Part shown: positions 1 to 8,070 of the stretch, piece by piece
Numbering within the stretch: the stretch's first letter is position 1
Layout: every line of letters begins with the position of its first letter
From: Advenella mimigardefordensis DPN7
Lineage (GTDB): Bacteria > Pseudomonadota > Gammaproteobacteria > Burkholderiales > Burkholderiaceae_B
Direction of reading: 5' to 3'
Assembly (NCBI RefSeq): GCF_000521505.1
Contig: NZ_CP003915.1
Location: 4,154,001-4,218,000, forward strand
Length of the DNA stretch: 64,000 nt
Made by a program: the position numbers and the translations under genes
The notes under the pieces: model-generated
Databases searched by the model: none
What the model saw: the letters and a program-made list of their open reading frames with translations, nothing else
What the model was told of the DNA's origin: nothing

Positions 1-769
1 GACTCATCACATAAGGCACGGCAACCGTACCTTCTGCTGGAATCACGAAAGCCACATTGGCGTTGTCCTTATATTTCGCCCGGTAAGCATTGAAGTCATA
101 ATCCAGCAAAATGCCGATCTCACCAGACAGCAGGCGCGCATAGGAGGTCTGCTTGGGCACAATGGGGTCGTTCGCCTGCAGGGCTTTAAAATAATCAATA
201 CCAGGCTTGAAATTGTCCAGCGTGCCGCCCAGTGCCACGTTGGCAGCAACGGCGCCAACATAGCCGACAAACGCAGATGATGGATCCAGATAGCCGATCA
301 AACCCTTATATTCCGGCTTGAGCAGGTCTTTCCAGGAACGTGGTACGGGTTTGCCTTCCAGCGCATCCACGTTAACCATAAAGCCCATGGTGCCACTGTG
401 CGTTGTGAACCAGTGACCATCCGTGTCTTTTAGATCGGCGGGAATATCTTCCCAGTGCGCCGGCTTATAAGTGCCCAGCACGCCCTCTTTTTGTGCCTGA
501 ACAGCAAATGAAATACCCAGATAGGTAATGTCTGCCACAGGGTTGGCTTTCTCTGCCACCATCTGGGCCAGCGATTGCCCGGAGTTTTTATTGTCCGGTG
601 GAATCGTAACGCCGGTCTTGTCCTTGATGGCTTTGAGCTGGGTACCCCAGTCGGCCCACTCTGTAGGGCAGTTATAACAGATGGCGGTTTGTGCAGAGGC
701 AGAAGCGGCGGCAGCGAGGCCAAGGCTTAGCAGGCCCGCCTGGGCAAAACGTTTCAGAATGCGTGACAT
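1..769 (-). CDS. ABC transporter periplasmic solute-binding protein (3' end outside window)
   Basis: This is the N-terminal 256 residues of an extracellular solute-binding protein of the iron/polyamine/aminoethylphosphonate-like (PotD/AfuA) class. The protein would capture its ligand in the periplasm for an ABC importer. The first 26 residues form a typical Sec signal peptide ending in ASA before the mature QTAICYNC; Cys31 and Cys34 may form a disulfide. The start is ATG at 769, preceded by a GGAG Shine-Dalgarno. It lies 37 bp downstream of the LacI-type regulator on the same strand, so the two probably form one operon, with the permease and ATPase genes expected beyond the window edge. The ligand cannot be read from the sequence. 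Confidence 0.85.
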   Translation of the reverse strand, partial: MSRILKRFAQAGLLSLGLAAAASASAQTAICYNCPTEWADWGTQLKAIKDKTGVTIPPDNKNSGQSLAQMVAEKANPVADITYLGISFAVQAQKEGVLGTYKPAHWEDIPADLKDTDGHWFTTHSGTMGFMVNVDALEGKPVPRSWKDLLKPEYKGLIGYLDPSSAFVGYVGAVAANVALGGTLDNFKPGIDYFKALQANDPIVPKQTSYARLLSGEIGILLDYDFNAYRAKYKDNANVAFVIPAEGTVAVPYVMS

Positions 770-806
770 CCTAATCTCCAGAATTAAATAGGCAGTGATA
801 TATGTT

Positions 807-1844
807 TCAGGAATTGGCGCAGTGAGATATTGGGGCCTGCGCGCAGGACTCGCCCCGATGAAATTCGTAGTCAAGCGTAATACTGTCGCCGGCTGCGGGC
901 ACCCTGCCCGCTTCAATGGACCTGACCAGCAACTGCACGCCTTCATGACCCATACGTGCATTGGGTTGCGCGATCGTTGATAAGGCCGGTGTCAGATCCA
1001 TGCCAAGACCGATGCCGTCAAAGCCGATCACACTGATATCCTGTGGCACCCGCAATTGGCATTGATGGGCTGCCCTCATGGCACGAACGGCCAACAGATC
1101 GTTGGAGCAGACCAATGCAGTGGGGCGGGACTCAGCGCCTAATACACTTGCAATATTGTCGATCGCTGTTTCAACAAACGGCACTTCTATCAATGCTGCA
1201 GGCTTCAGGCGTGCTTTCTTCATCCCTGCCACAAATCCCGCATAACGCTGCTGCGCCCGATCAGAGGCCTGCAGCTGGCCACACACCATGGCAATTTTCG
1301 TGTGTCCAAGCTGCACCAGCTCCTGCACCAAATCATGTACGGCCAGTTCGCCTTCAACCGACACACAGGGATGATCGGGATGACGGTTGTAAACCAGCAC
1401 ATAAGGTGTTTCCTGCGCCTGCAACTGTGCCACGGCTTGCGATGAGTCTGCATCAGATACCACCAGAAGCACGCCATCAACACCGAAAGCCTGCAATTGC
1501 GCGACAGCTTCAATTTCATTCGCGAGTTTGTATTCTGTGGTGGCCGGCATGATGGCATAACCATGGGCCGCTGTTGCCTGTGTAATACCCTGCAGACATT
1601 CTGCAAATACAGGGTTGTTCAGTGTTGGTAACACGACACCGATCACGTGACTGCGTTGGGTTCGCAGCGTGCGTGCCGATGCATTCGGACGATAGCCGTG
1701 CTCCAGCGCAACGGCCAGAATCTGCTCGCGTGTTCGCTCGCTTACCAGGTGTGGCGCATTGAAAACGCGCGACACCGTTGCAGGCGAAACACCCGCCTGA
1801 GTGGCAATATCAAGAATCGAAATCCGGTCGCTGCGATTTTTCAT
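807..1844 (-). CDS. LacI-family transcriptional regulator
   Basis: The 345-residue product has the LacI/GalR layout. A winged N-terminal helix-turn-helix lies at about residues 9-30 (ISILDIATQAGVSPATVSRV), followed by the hinge helix and a periplasmic-binding-protein-like effector domain (about 62-335) beginning HVIGVVLPTLNNPVF. Such proteins repress transport or catabolic genes until a sugar or organic acid binds. The gene is first in the operon with the downstream ABC solute-binding protein. A LacI-type operator lies 18 bp upstream of its start, which suggests autoregulation of the whole operon. The effector is unknown; the effector domain resembles gluconate-type (GntR) regulators only in general terms. 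Confidence 0.9.
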   Translation of the reverse strand: MKNRSDRISILDIATQAGVSPATVSRVFNAPHLVSERTREQILAVALEHGYRPNASARTLRTQRSHVIGVVLPTLNNPVFAECLQGITQATAAHGYAIMPATTEYKLANEIEAVAQLQAFGVDGVLLVVSDADSSQAVAQLQAQETPYVLVYNRHPDHPCVSVEGELAVHDLVQELVQLGHTKIAMVCGQLQASDRAQQRYAGFVAGMKKARLKPAALIEVPFVETAIDNIASVLGAESRPTALVCSNDLLAVRAMRAAHQCQLRVPQDISVIGFDGIGLGMDLTPALSTIAQPNARMGHEGVQLLVRSIEAGRVPAAGDSITLDYEFHRGESCAQAPISHCANS

Positions 1845-1861
1845 GGCATTGAAAACGTCTT

Positions 1862-1877
1862 ATGAAAACGATTTCAT
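1862..1877. promoter_or_regulatory. Putative LacI-family operator
   Basis: The sequence ATGAAAACGATTTCAT is an inverted repeat (TGAAA-N-CG-N-TTTCA) centred on the CG step that is characteristic of LacI/PurR-type operators. It lies 18 bp upstream of the LacI-family start codon, where it would control that gene and the ABC solute-binding gene behind it. Confidence 0.6.
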
Positions 1878-1927
1878 TTTAGGCTAGCACTGTTACGTCG
1901 TTGTGACAATCATGCACTGCAGCAAGC

Positions 1928-2371
1928 GTGGGGATTGGTGAAGGAGACGATTCGTCGAAAAAATTGTTAGGTTTAGGGCCTAGTAGATTCCGATATTGTG
2001 GGCGGCTAAAAGCAGCAATAGACTCGGATGATTCGACGCAAACAATTTATGTGAGCACTCACAAGGCGTCATCCAAGTATGAGCTTCTCACACAAAATGA
2101 CATTGAATCTGAGATGAAAAAACGAATCCGATTTACAAAACAAATATTACCCGGTTGGCACTTAGCGATTCCTGGCGTAATTGGAACAACGCAGGGACCG
2201 ATAACCTTCCCTGATATTGATGACTCGCCCTGGAGTACAAAACAAGACGATCAATTGTCCACTGACTACGATAAAACGGTCACTCACCGCCCATCACTTT
2301 TTTTTCATAGATTGCATTTGTTGAAATTTGGTCTCAATATTGATACCATAAATTCTGTTGCACGATGGTGA
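1928..2371 (+). CDS. Hypothetical protein in AT-rich islet (doubtful)
   Basis: An open frame of 147 codons begins at GTG. I do not recognise the product. The middle section (about residues 40-125) has a plausible protein composition, with acidic, basic and aromatic residues mixed, whereas the last 20 residues look like read-through. Base composition is clearly more AT-rich than that of the flanking LacI and sulfite dehydrogenase genes. No convincing Shine-Dalgarno precedes the GTG, so this could be the remnant of a larger foreign gene. It lies directly upstream of the hicAB pair on the same strand and could be part of the same acquired segment. Confidence 0.25.
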   Translation: MGIGEGDDSSKKLLGLGPSRFRYCGRLKAAIDSDDSTQTIYVSTHKASSKYELLTQNDIESEMKKRIRFTKQILPGWHLAIPGVIGTTQGPITFPDIDDSPWSTKQDDQLSTDYDKTVTHRPSLFFHRLHLLKFGLNIDTINSVARW

Positions 2372-2387
2372 TACTGTGGCTGGATTA

Positions 2388-2645
2388 ATGAAAATTCTGG
2401 CAAAGATGAAAAATGAACCTGCAAATGTCCGCTTTTCAGAATTAGTGAAGATTTGTACCCATTTTTTTGGCAAGCCACGCTTTAGCAGCTCCAGCCATAT
2501 GATCTTTAAGACACCATGGCACGGCGACCCTCGAGTCAATATTCAAAACAGTAACGGCAAAGCCAAAACCTATCAGGTCAAACAGGTCTTGACTGCGCTG
2601 GAACAGCTCAATAACGCGAAATCAATGTTAGACCATGAAAATTAA
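2388..2645 (+). CDS. hicA: HicA-family mRNA interferase toxin
   Basis: The small basic product (85 residues from the ATG at 2388) matches the HicA fold, a double-stranded-RNA-binding-like domain that cleaves mRNA. The family signature is visible: VRFSELVKIC, then FFGKPR, then SSSHMIFKTPW with the catalytic-type histidine at about residue 37, then DPRVNIQ and KAYQV-like KTYQVKQVLTALEQL. ATG 2388 is preferred, but ATG 2406 and a TTG at 2358 are in frame and no start has a strong ribosome site. The gene overlaps the downstream hicB by 11 bp, the usual HicA-HicB order. The local AT-rich composition suggests horizontal acquisition. Confidence 0.85.
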   Translation: MKILAKMKNEPANVRFSELVKICTHFFGKPRFSSSSHMIFKTPWHGDPRVNIQNSNGKAKTYQVKQVLTALEQLNNAKSMLDHEN

Positions 2646-2964
2646 CGTTAATCACTATACATACCGAGTCAGTTGGTCTCCTGAAGATCAGGAGCATGTT
2701 GGCCTGTGTGCCGAGCTCCCTTCTTTATCCTGGCTGGCAGGTGATCCAGCAACGGCTTTAACTGGCATTATGCAAGTCGTTGCTCTGGCGGTTGAAGATA
2801 TGCAACGTAACGGAGAAGTCATCCCGTCGCCAATTGCAGATAAACAATATAGCGGGCAGTTCCGAGTACGGGTACCTCCTTTGGTTCATCGAAATCTCGC
2901 CATCGCCGCAGCAGAGCAGGGAGTGAGTATGAACCGATTAATCAGTGCGAAGCTGGCCGGCTAG
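2635..2964 (+). CDS. hicB: HicB-family antitoxin
   Basis: The 109-residue product has the HicB architecture. Its N-terminal half is a degraded RNase H-like fold (HYTYRVSWSPEDQEHVGLCAE, with the LSWLAGDPATAL segment), and its C-terminal half is a ribbon-helix-helix DNA-binding segment (residues about 70-109, ending VSMNRLISAKLAG). It would bind and neutralise HicA and repress the hicAB promoter. Its ATG lies inside the 3' end of hicA, so the two are translationally coupled. Together they make a complete type II module of normal length. Confidence 0.88.
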   Translation: MKINVNHYTYRVSWSPEDQEHVGLCAELPSLSWLAGDPATALTGIMQVVALAVEDMQRNGEVIPSPIADKQYSGQFRVRVPPLVHRNLAIAAAEQGVSMNRLISAKLAG

Positions 2965-3169
2965 CCAATGACAGTGGCCGCCTCACATGCGGCTAAAACA
3001 TCGGGGCAATAGGCTTCCAGTTCCGTCACATATTGACTAGCTCTGAACGTGAATATGCCACAATTCCAGAGTGTCAAATTTTGAAGATGGCGTCAGCCTG
3101 ACATACCGCAATCGTATCGGTATAGCCAGGCCGCTTACTTCCAGCATTGCCGTCATATCACACAGGCAA

Positions 3170-3745
3170 TTACTTCTTCAGACAATCCTTCATACACCGT
3201 TCATTTTTAGTGTCCGGTCTATCATCCACATAGAAGCCATCCCGATTGGGCATCTTCACTGCTGCCAGTGTTTTCGCATCCAGTGTCGCGTCGCCCGGCA
3301 CAATATTATTTTTGCTCAACAAATAGGCCGTCACGCTATACACGTCCTCGTTGCTCAGCGATTGCGGGCTCTGGAATGGCATGGCGCGCCGCACATAATC
3401 GAATACGGTCGTCGCATATGGCCAGTAACTACCAATCGTTTTTACCGGTTTATCTGTAGCCAGGCTTCCCTGCCCGCCAACCAGTTTCGGCCCCAAACCA
3501 CCTTCCAGATTCACGCCGTGGCAACTCATGCACTGGGTTTTATATACTTTCTCGCCCAGCGCAACCGTACCCTGCCCACCAGGCAGGCCGGTGCCATCAG
3601 GATAGACATCGATATTCCAGCCTGCGATCTGCTCATGACTCGCCGGCGTACCCAGTCCTTTGAAATCATGGGCCTGCTGGGCATAGATGACAGATGACAT
3701 AGCCATAAGACAGGCGCCAAGCATAATGGGTTTAAACGCGTCCAT
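3170..3745 (-). CDS. Sulfite dehydrogenase cytochrome c subunit (SorB-like)
   Basis: The product is a 191-residue monohaem cytochrome c that probably carries electrons from the molybdenum subunit to the respiratory chain. A signal peptide (residues 1-22, ending VIYA) exports it. The haem motif CMSCH lies at 72-76, and a likely axial methionine sits in RRAMPFQSP (about 122). ATG 3745 was chosen because GGAGAGG precedes it; a longer frame lacks such a site. Its start overlaps the end of the upstream molybdoprotein gene by 14 bp, so the two subunits are co-translated. It is longer than classical SorB, and two Cys near the C terminus (CMKDC) add an unusual pair. Confidence 0.82.
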   Translation of the reverse strand: MDAFKPIMLGACLMAMSSVIYAQQAHDFKGLGTPASHEQIAGWNIDVYPDGTGLPGGQGTVALGEKVYKTQCMSCHGVNLEGGLGPKLVGGQGSLATDKPVKTIGSYWPYATTVFDYVRRAMPFQSPQSLSNEDVYSVTAYLLSKNNIVPGDATLDAKTLAAVKMPNRDGFYVDDRPDTKNERCMKDCLKK

Positions 3746-5084
3746 TGGTGACCTCTCCGGTTGTAGCGATCTTCCATGGCTGGACCGCATTATTATGATA
3801 AAAGGACATGGTGCCACGAGCTTTAATCAGTTGATCCAGCGTTGGCTGTACATAACCGGTTTCATCAACAGCGCGGCTCATAATGACCTGTTCTTCGCCA
3901 TTCCAGTCAAACAAGAAGCGGAATGCCGTCAGGGCTTTGCTAATAACGGGTTCCTGCAATGTGGCTGGTTGCCAGGTATTGCCACCGTCCGTTGAAATAT
4001 CAACAGCCGTGATTTTTCCATGCCCGCTCCAGGCAATACCGCGGATTTCGTGCGTACCCTTACGCGTGAGCTTATGCGTGCCCGATGGCTGAGTAATCAG
4101 GGACTTGCACTCCATCACAAATGAAAATTTGCGCGCACGTCCATCGGCCATCAGGTCTGTATATTTACCGGTCTCCTCTCTGGTATAACCCGGCTGATCG
4201 GTCACATGCAGCCGGCGCAACCATTTGATGCTCATATTGCCTTCAAACCCGGGAACAAACAGCCGGATCGGGTACCCCTGTTCTGGTCGTAACCGTTCGC
4301 CATTCTGGCTATACACCACCAGGACATCGTCAAGACACTTTTCAATTGGAATACTGCGCGTCATGGCCGCACCATCCGCCCCCTCGGCGACAATCCATTT
4401 CGCTTCTTTTTTCAAGCCCGCATGTTCCAGCAGGGTTTTCAGGGGTACCCCTGTCCATTGCGCGCAACTGACCAGGCCCGCGACCTCGGCCGCCGTTTTC
4501 CCATAAGGTGGCAAAAAGGATGGATTGCCGGAACACTCCAGAAAATAAATGGGAGACACACAGGGGAACTGCCTGATCTCATCCACCGTGAACACCAGGG
4601 GTCGCTCTACCAGTCCGTGCAACATCAAACGATGTTCAGCAGGATCGATTTGCGGCACGCCAGCATGATGTCTCTCATAAAACAGACCGTTAGGTGTAAT
4701 CGCGCCATCGAGTTCCTGCAGAGGCGAGGTGCTATAGGCAGACATCGGCTCTTTAAGGCCGGGGTACATGTTTCTGATCGCCTTTTTCTCAAAGGCAGAT
4801 GGCTTGCCATAAGGGCTTGCCGTTGGGTTACCCAGGGAACGGGTCCACTTGGGAATATTGGGTGGCAGGTTCGCCACAGCATCGGTTGCGACCTCTTTCG
4901 CAACATCTGCCGCCAGCGCTTCACGTGCCATGCCAGCCGTAGCCACTGCCGTCACAACTGCACTACTGTGCAGAAGAAAATGGCGTCGACCAGCCCGTGT
5001 TTCCGAGGCCAGAGGCGTGGCCGGCGACACAGCCGGGTCGGCCGGCTCGGCAGCGGCCAATGTTGATGCATTGTTTTCGTTCAT
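3732..5084 (-). CDS. Sulfite dehydrogenase molybdopterin subunit (SorA/SoxC-like)
   Basis: This 450-residue protein belongs to the sulfite oxidase family and would oxidise periplasmic sulfite to sulfate, passing electrons to the adjacent cytochrome c. A twin-arginine signal is evident (GRRHFLLHSS at 32-41, cleavage near ALA), as expected for a folded Mo-cofactor protein. The molybdenum-ligating cysteine lies in YFLECSGNPSF (Cys184), and the C-terminal dimerisation domain contains IRGIAWSGHGKI and STDGGNTW. ATG 5084 is used because GGGGAGA precedes it; upstream in-frame ATGs lack a site. SoxXYZAB genes are absent here, so a stand-alone sulfite detoxification or organosulfonate role is more likely than a Sox multienzyme role. 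Confidence 0.88.
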   Translation of the reverse strand: MNENNASTLAAAEPADPAVSPATPLASETRAGRRHFLLHSSAVVTAVATAGMAREALAADVAKEVATDAVANLPPNIPKWTRSLGNPTASPYGKPSAFEKKAIRNMYPGLKEPMSAYSTSPLQELDGAITPNGLFYERHHAGVPQIDPAEHRLMLHGLVERPLVFTVDEIRQFPCVSPIYFLECSGNPSFLPPYGKTAAEVAGLVSCAQWTGVPLKTLLEHAGLKKEAKWIVAEGADGAAMTRSIPIEKCLDDVLVVYSQNGERLRPEQGYPIRLFVPGFEGNMSIKWLRRLHVTDQPGYTREETGKYTDLMADGRARKFSFVMECKSLITQPSGTHKLTRKGTHEIRGIAWSGHGKITAVDISTDGGNTWQPATLQEPVISKALTAFRFLFDWNGEEQVIMSRAVDETGYVQPTLDQLIKARGTMSFYHNNAVQPWKIATTGEVTNGRV

Positions 5085-5109
5085 ACTGTCTCCCCGCTTA
5101 GGCATTATC

Positions 5110-5131
5110 AAACCGACCGATCGGTCGGTTT
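5110..5131. promoter_or_regulatory. Perfect 22-bp palindrome, TetR-type operator, next to a -10 box
   Basis: The left half AAACCGACCGA is followed directly by its exact reverse complement TCGGTCGGTTT. Such CCGACCGATCGGTCGG-type palindromes are typical operators of TetR regulators. A TATAAT hexamer follows at 5135-5140 on the plus strand, correctly placed as the -10 box of the tetR gene, so the palindrome would cover the -35 region. It also lies 26 bp upstream of the sulfite dehydrogenase start on the opposite strand, so one bound dimer could control both directions. Confidence 0.8.
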
Positions 5132-5214
5132 GTGTATAATAACCAGATGGCCAACGCTTGGCAAGCTCATCTTGCTGCTAAAATCGGATCATTGACAACA
5201 TCTGACGCGCCATC

Positions 5215-5814
5215 ATGGCCACACCCCAAGCCATCGCCACGGATTCATCCGGGCAAACCCTGCAACAGCGCATCCTGAAAACGGCAGCGCAACTTTTCGC
5301 CACCCACGGTTTCCATGCGGTTGGCATGCAGGCATTGTGCGACGCGCTGCAAATCAGTCGCGGCGCCTTCTATCATCATTTCCGTAGCAAAGACGACGTT
5401 CTGGACGATATCTGCACTCGCTATATGACAGAGTTGGTGCACAAGGGTCTGCAAACTTTAAGGGATGAGAGCGATCCGGAGCGCTGTCTGCAACGGCTTG
5501 GGCAGGATCTGCTGGAGGTGATTGCAACAAACCTTCCTGAGCTGACCGTATGCTTTCGCGAAATTCAGAGCCTGGGCATTGAGCGTCGTCAGAAAGTCAT
5601 CGCCCTGCACCGTAAGTACGAATCGCTCTGGAAAGAAACGGTCGAGCGCGGTGCGCAGACCGGGGTGCTGCTACCCTATTCACGCACGCGCATGAAAGCG
5701 GTACTGGGCATGTATTATTACAGCTATCTGTGGCTCAATCCCGCCCGCGCCGACGAGTTGGCAGGGGCTATTGAATCCTTCAATGACATCACCTTAAAAG
5801 GCCTGCGAAAATAA
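5215..5814 (+). CDS. TetR/AcrR-family transcriptional regulator
   Basis: The 199-residue protein has a TetR N-terminal HTH (about residues 16-62; LKTAAQLFATHGFHAVGMQALCDALQISRGAFYHHF, in pieces) and an all-helical C-terminal ligand domain. It most likely represses its own gene and the divergent sulfite dehydrogenase genes through the perfect palindrome at 5110-5131. The ligand is unknown; sulfite itself would be an unusual TetR effector. ATG 5215 is the natural start, although no strong Shine-Dalgarno precedes it. Confidence 0.88.
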   Translation: MATPQAIATDSSGQTLQQRILKTAAQLFATHGFHAVGMQALCDALQISRGAFYHHFRSKDDVLDDICTRYMTELVHKGLQTLRDESDPERCLQRLGQDLLEVIATNLPELTVCFREIQSLGIERRQKVIALHRKYESLWKETVERGAQTGVLLPYSRTRMKAVLGMYYYSYLWLNPARADELAGAIESFNDITLKGLRK

Positions 5815-5998
5815 ATCATCTGCATGCCGCTGGCGAAATACACCAACCCGCCATCTACCCAAAGACTATTTGTTAGCCATCGCACAACCCCCGTCACCTG
5901 TACGACACCGCTTTTTACTATACTGAACGTATTGCATTTCGTTCCTACCCGGCAGGCATCCGCCAGCCGGTTCATTTATCAATGACAGGAGTTTTAGC

Positions 5999-6598
5999 AT
6001 GACGAAGATATTGGTACTTTACTACTCCATGTATGGTCATATCGAGACCATGGCAAACAGTGTTGCAGAAGGCGCCCGCCTTGTACAGGGCACTGAAGTG
6101 ACGGTCAAGCGGGTTCCCGAAACAATGAATGAAGAGGCCTTCCGAAATGCGGGCGGCAAAACCGATCAGGCTGCGCCGGTTGCGTCTCCTCAGGAACTGG
6201 CTGACTACGATGCCATTATTATTGGCACGCCAACCCGATTTGGCAATATGGCGGGCCAGATGCGTACCTTCCTGGATCAAACTGGCGGTTTGTGGGCAAA
6301 AGGCGCCCTGGCCGGAAAAATTGCAAGTGTATTTACTTCCACCGGCACCGGCGGCGGACAGGAATTGACCATCACCTCTACCTGGACGACTCTTGCCCAC
6401 CATGGCATGGTTATTGTACCCATCGGCTACACGACTCCGGCTCTGTTCGATATATCACAAGTCGGCGGCGGCACCCCTTACGGCGCCTCTACCATTGCCG
6501 GTGGCGATGGTTCGCGTCAGCCTGATGAGCGCGAGTTGAGTATCGCCAAATATCAGGGAGAGTATGTGGCGAAACTGGCGGTGAAGTTGAAAGGTTAA
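5999..6598 (+). CDS. wrbA: NAD(P)H:quinone oxidoreductase WrbA
   Basis: The 199-residue flavodoxin-fold protein matches WrbA closely along its whole length. The FMN phosphate loop is [12 protein letters not shown] (residues 8-19), the second flavin loop is [14 protein letters not shown], and [11 protein letters not shown] followed by HHGMVIVP are WrbA signatures. It carries out two-electron reduction of quinones, protecting against redox cycling, in the cytoplasm. GACAGGAG precedes the ATG. It is transcribed in the same direction as the TetR gene, about 180 bp downstream, and probably has its own promoter. Confidence 0.95.
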   Translation: MTKILVLYYSMYGHIETMANSVAEGARLVQGTEVTVKRVPETMNEEAFRNAGGKTDQAAPVASPQELADYDAIIIGTPTRFGNMAGQMRTFLDQTGGLWAKGALAGKIASVFTSTGTGGGQELTITSTWTTLAHHGMVIVPIGYTTPALFDISQVGGGTPYGASTIAGGDGSRQPDERELSIAKYQGEYVAKLAVKLKG

Positions 6599-6690
6599 TT
6601 GAATCAAGCGCAGGCGCTGGTCTCACGGGCCGGTGCCCTGCCTTGGACTATATCTGTACTTTGGCAGCAAATAAAAACCGCTGTTTTTTG

Positions 6691-7680
6691 TTAGAACGGC
6701 GCGTTCAACTTTGCCATCCTCTCCAATGCCCGTTGCGTCACCTCCGGATTGACCAGTGGCGTTGGCAGTTTTCCAGCCAGCAGATCCAGCGTCTGGCTCA
6801 CACACAACTGGCTGATGCGGCGCATGCTTTCATTGGTTATCCCCGCGACATGGCTGCTTAGGATGACATTTGACATCGTCCTCAGTGGAGAATCATCCGG
6901 CAACGGTTGCGATTCAAAAACATCCAGTGCAGCGCTGATTTTCTGCTGCGCCAGCGCATCCACCAGATCGCTCTGATTGATCACCGCGCCCCGCGACACA
7001 TTGATAATACTTGTGCCCTGCTTCATCAAGCCCAATGTACGCCGGTTTGCCAAACCACGGGTTTCTGCAGTCAACGGGCAGGCAAGCACCACAAAGTCGG
7101 CCATCTGAAAAACATCATCAATGGACGCCGCACCGACATAGTCCGGCAATTTACTCGGGTCACGCCGATAGCCAATAACCGACATACCAAACCCGTAATG
7201 GCACATGCGAGCCAGCGCCTCGCCAATCGCGCCAACGCCAATGATCCCGACGGTTTTGCCATGAAGTTCCGCAGCATGATCGGATATAGCACGCGATGCA
7301 CTCCAGCCTTCGCTGCGAAGCAGCGCATTTACCATATGCAGGCGACGTGATAACAATAGCATTTGCCCCACTGCATACTCCGCCACGGCAATGGCGTTTG
7401 CACCGGGAGTATTACTCACGGGAATACCCATGACGGTGGCTTGCACAACCGGCACAATATCAACCCCGGCGCCGTGCCGAACAATGCCACGTAGCTGATG
7501 GGCGTGCTCAAGAACCTCAGCAGAAACCGGCGAACGCACAATTAGCACATCGGCATCGCGGATTTCTTCGGCAAGCGCTTGCGGATCCATCGATGAAGCG
7601 ACACGTACTTGTGCATGTTCACGCAGACGCGCTGTTTCGTCGGGATCGATCGGGTTGGTCAGCAGAACAATCGCACTCAC
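6691..7680 (-). CDS. D-2-hydroxyacid dehydrogenase (phosphoglycerate dehydrogenase-like)
   Basis: The protein (329 residues) interconverts a 2-oxo acid and a D-2-hydroxy acid with NAD(P)H. The Rossmann motif GVGAIG lies at 148-153, and the catalytic trio is visible as Arg230 (NVSRGAV), Glu256 (VFESQPLP) and His277 (SSHVAGIT). I place the start at GTG 7680 because AGGAG lies 5 bp upstream. The frame extends to an ATG at 7707 without a ribosome site and gives an unlikely N-terminal extension. The gene is divergent from the enolase-superfamily dehydratase across 390 bp of AT-rich DNA, which suggests the two act on related acids. The exact substrate is unknown. Confidence 0.85.
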   Translation of the reverse strand: MSAIVLLTNPIDPDETARLREHAQVRVASSMDPQALAEEIRDADVLIVRSPVSAEVLEHAHQLRGIVRHGAGVDIVPVVQATVMGIPVSNTPGANAIAVAEYAVGQMLLLSRRLHMVNALLRSEGWSASRAISDHAAELHGKTVGIIGVGAIGEALARMCHYGFGMSVIGYRRDPSKLPDYVGAASIDDVFQMADFVVLACPLTAETRGLANRRTLGLMKQGTSIINVSRGAVINQSDLVDALAQQKISAALDVFESQPLPDDSPLRTMSNVILSSHVAGITNESMRRISQLCVSQTLDLLAGKLPTPLVNPEVTQRALERMAKLNAPF

Positions 7681-8070
7681 GGGTACTCCTGGTTTGGGTT
7701 GATTCATCAATAATAGGCGGCAACACATCAACGGTGCCCGCAACCAATAGCGGGGTCTGACGACGGCGCTTAGCAAATGCGCAGTGTACCGTGGAATCAT
7801 GCCTGACACATCATCAGGCTGAATCCACAGAAGCTAATTTTCAATTATTGCATTTGCAATATCTCTACCCGAAATAAACCGGGCCCTGCACCCATGCTGT
7901 ACGTCATTCATCATTATTTCAGATGAAAATTTTTTTTGAAAGAGCTTTTCATTCTGGCAGATTTGATTTAGTATTCCCAAAACTTCCCAATTTTAAGAAT
8001 AGTCATCCTAATAATTGGGATTTATAAATTAATGATTTCCAGTTCATAAGCGAAGTCAAAGGAGCCAAAG
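7681..8070. other. AT-rich divergent intergenic region with several inverted repeats
   Basis: No gene is seen in these 390 bp between the hydroxyacid dehydrogenase and the enolase-superfamily gene. The region holds a perfect 7-2-7 palindrome (7846-7861), an 8-bp inverted repeat TCCCAATT/AATTGGGA (7985-7992 and 8013-8020), a short repeat GCCTGA/TCAGGC (7801-7819) and a long T tract. It is well placed to hold both promoters and operators of a regulator encoded elsewhere. Confidence 0.5.
7846..7861. promoter_or_regulatory. Candidate operator palindrome TATTGCA-TT-TGCAATA
   Basis: Two perfect 7-bp arms are separated by 2 bp, in the divergent region upstream of the D-2-hydroxyacid dehydrogenase (start 166 bp away). 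GntR- and IclR-type regulators bind sites of this size, but no regulator gene is adjacent, so the binding protein is unknown. Confidence 0.4.

Noticed and set aside
3732..5084. Full Sox thiosulfate-oxidising system suggested by the SoxC-like protein
   Set aside because: No soxXYZAB genes are present; the partner is a single-haem cytochrome, which fits a stand-alone sulfite dehydrogenase.
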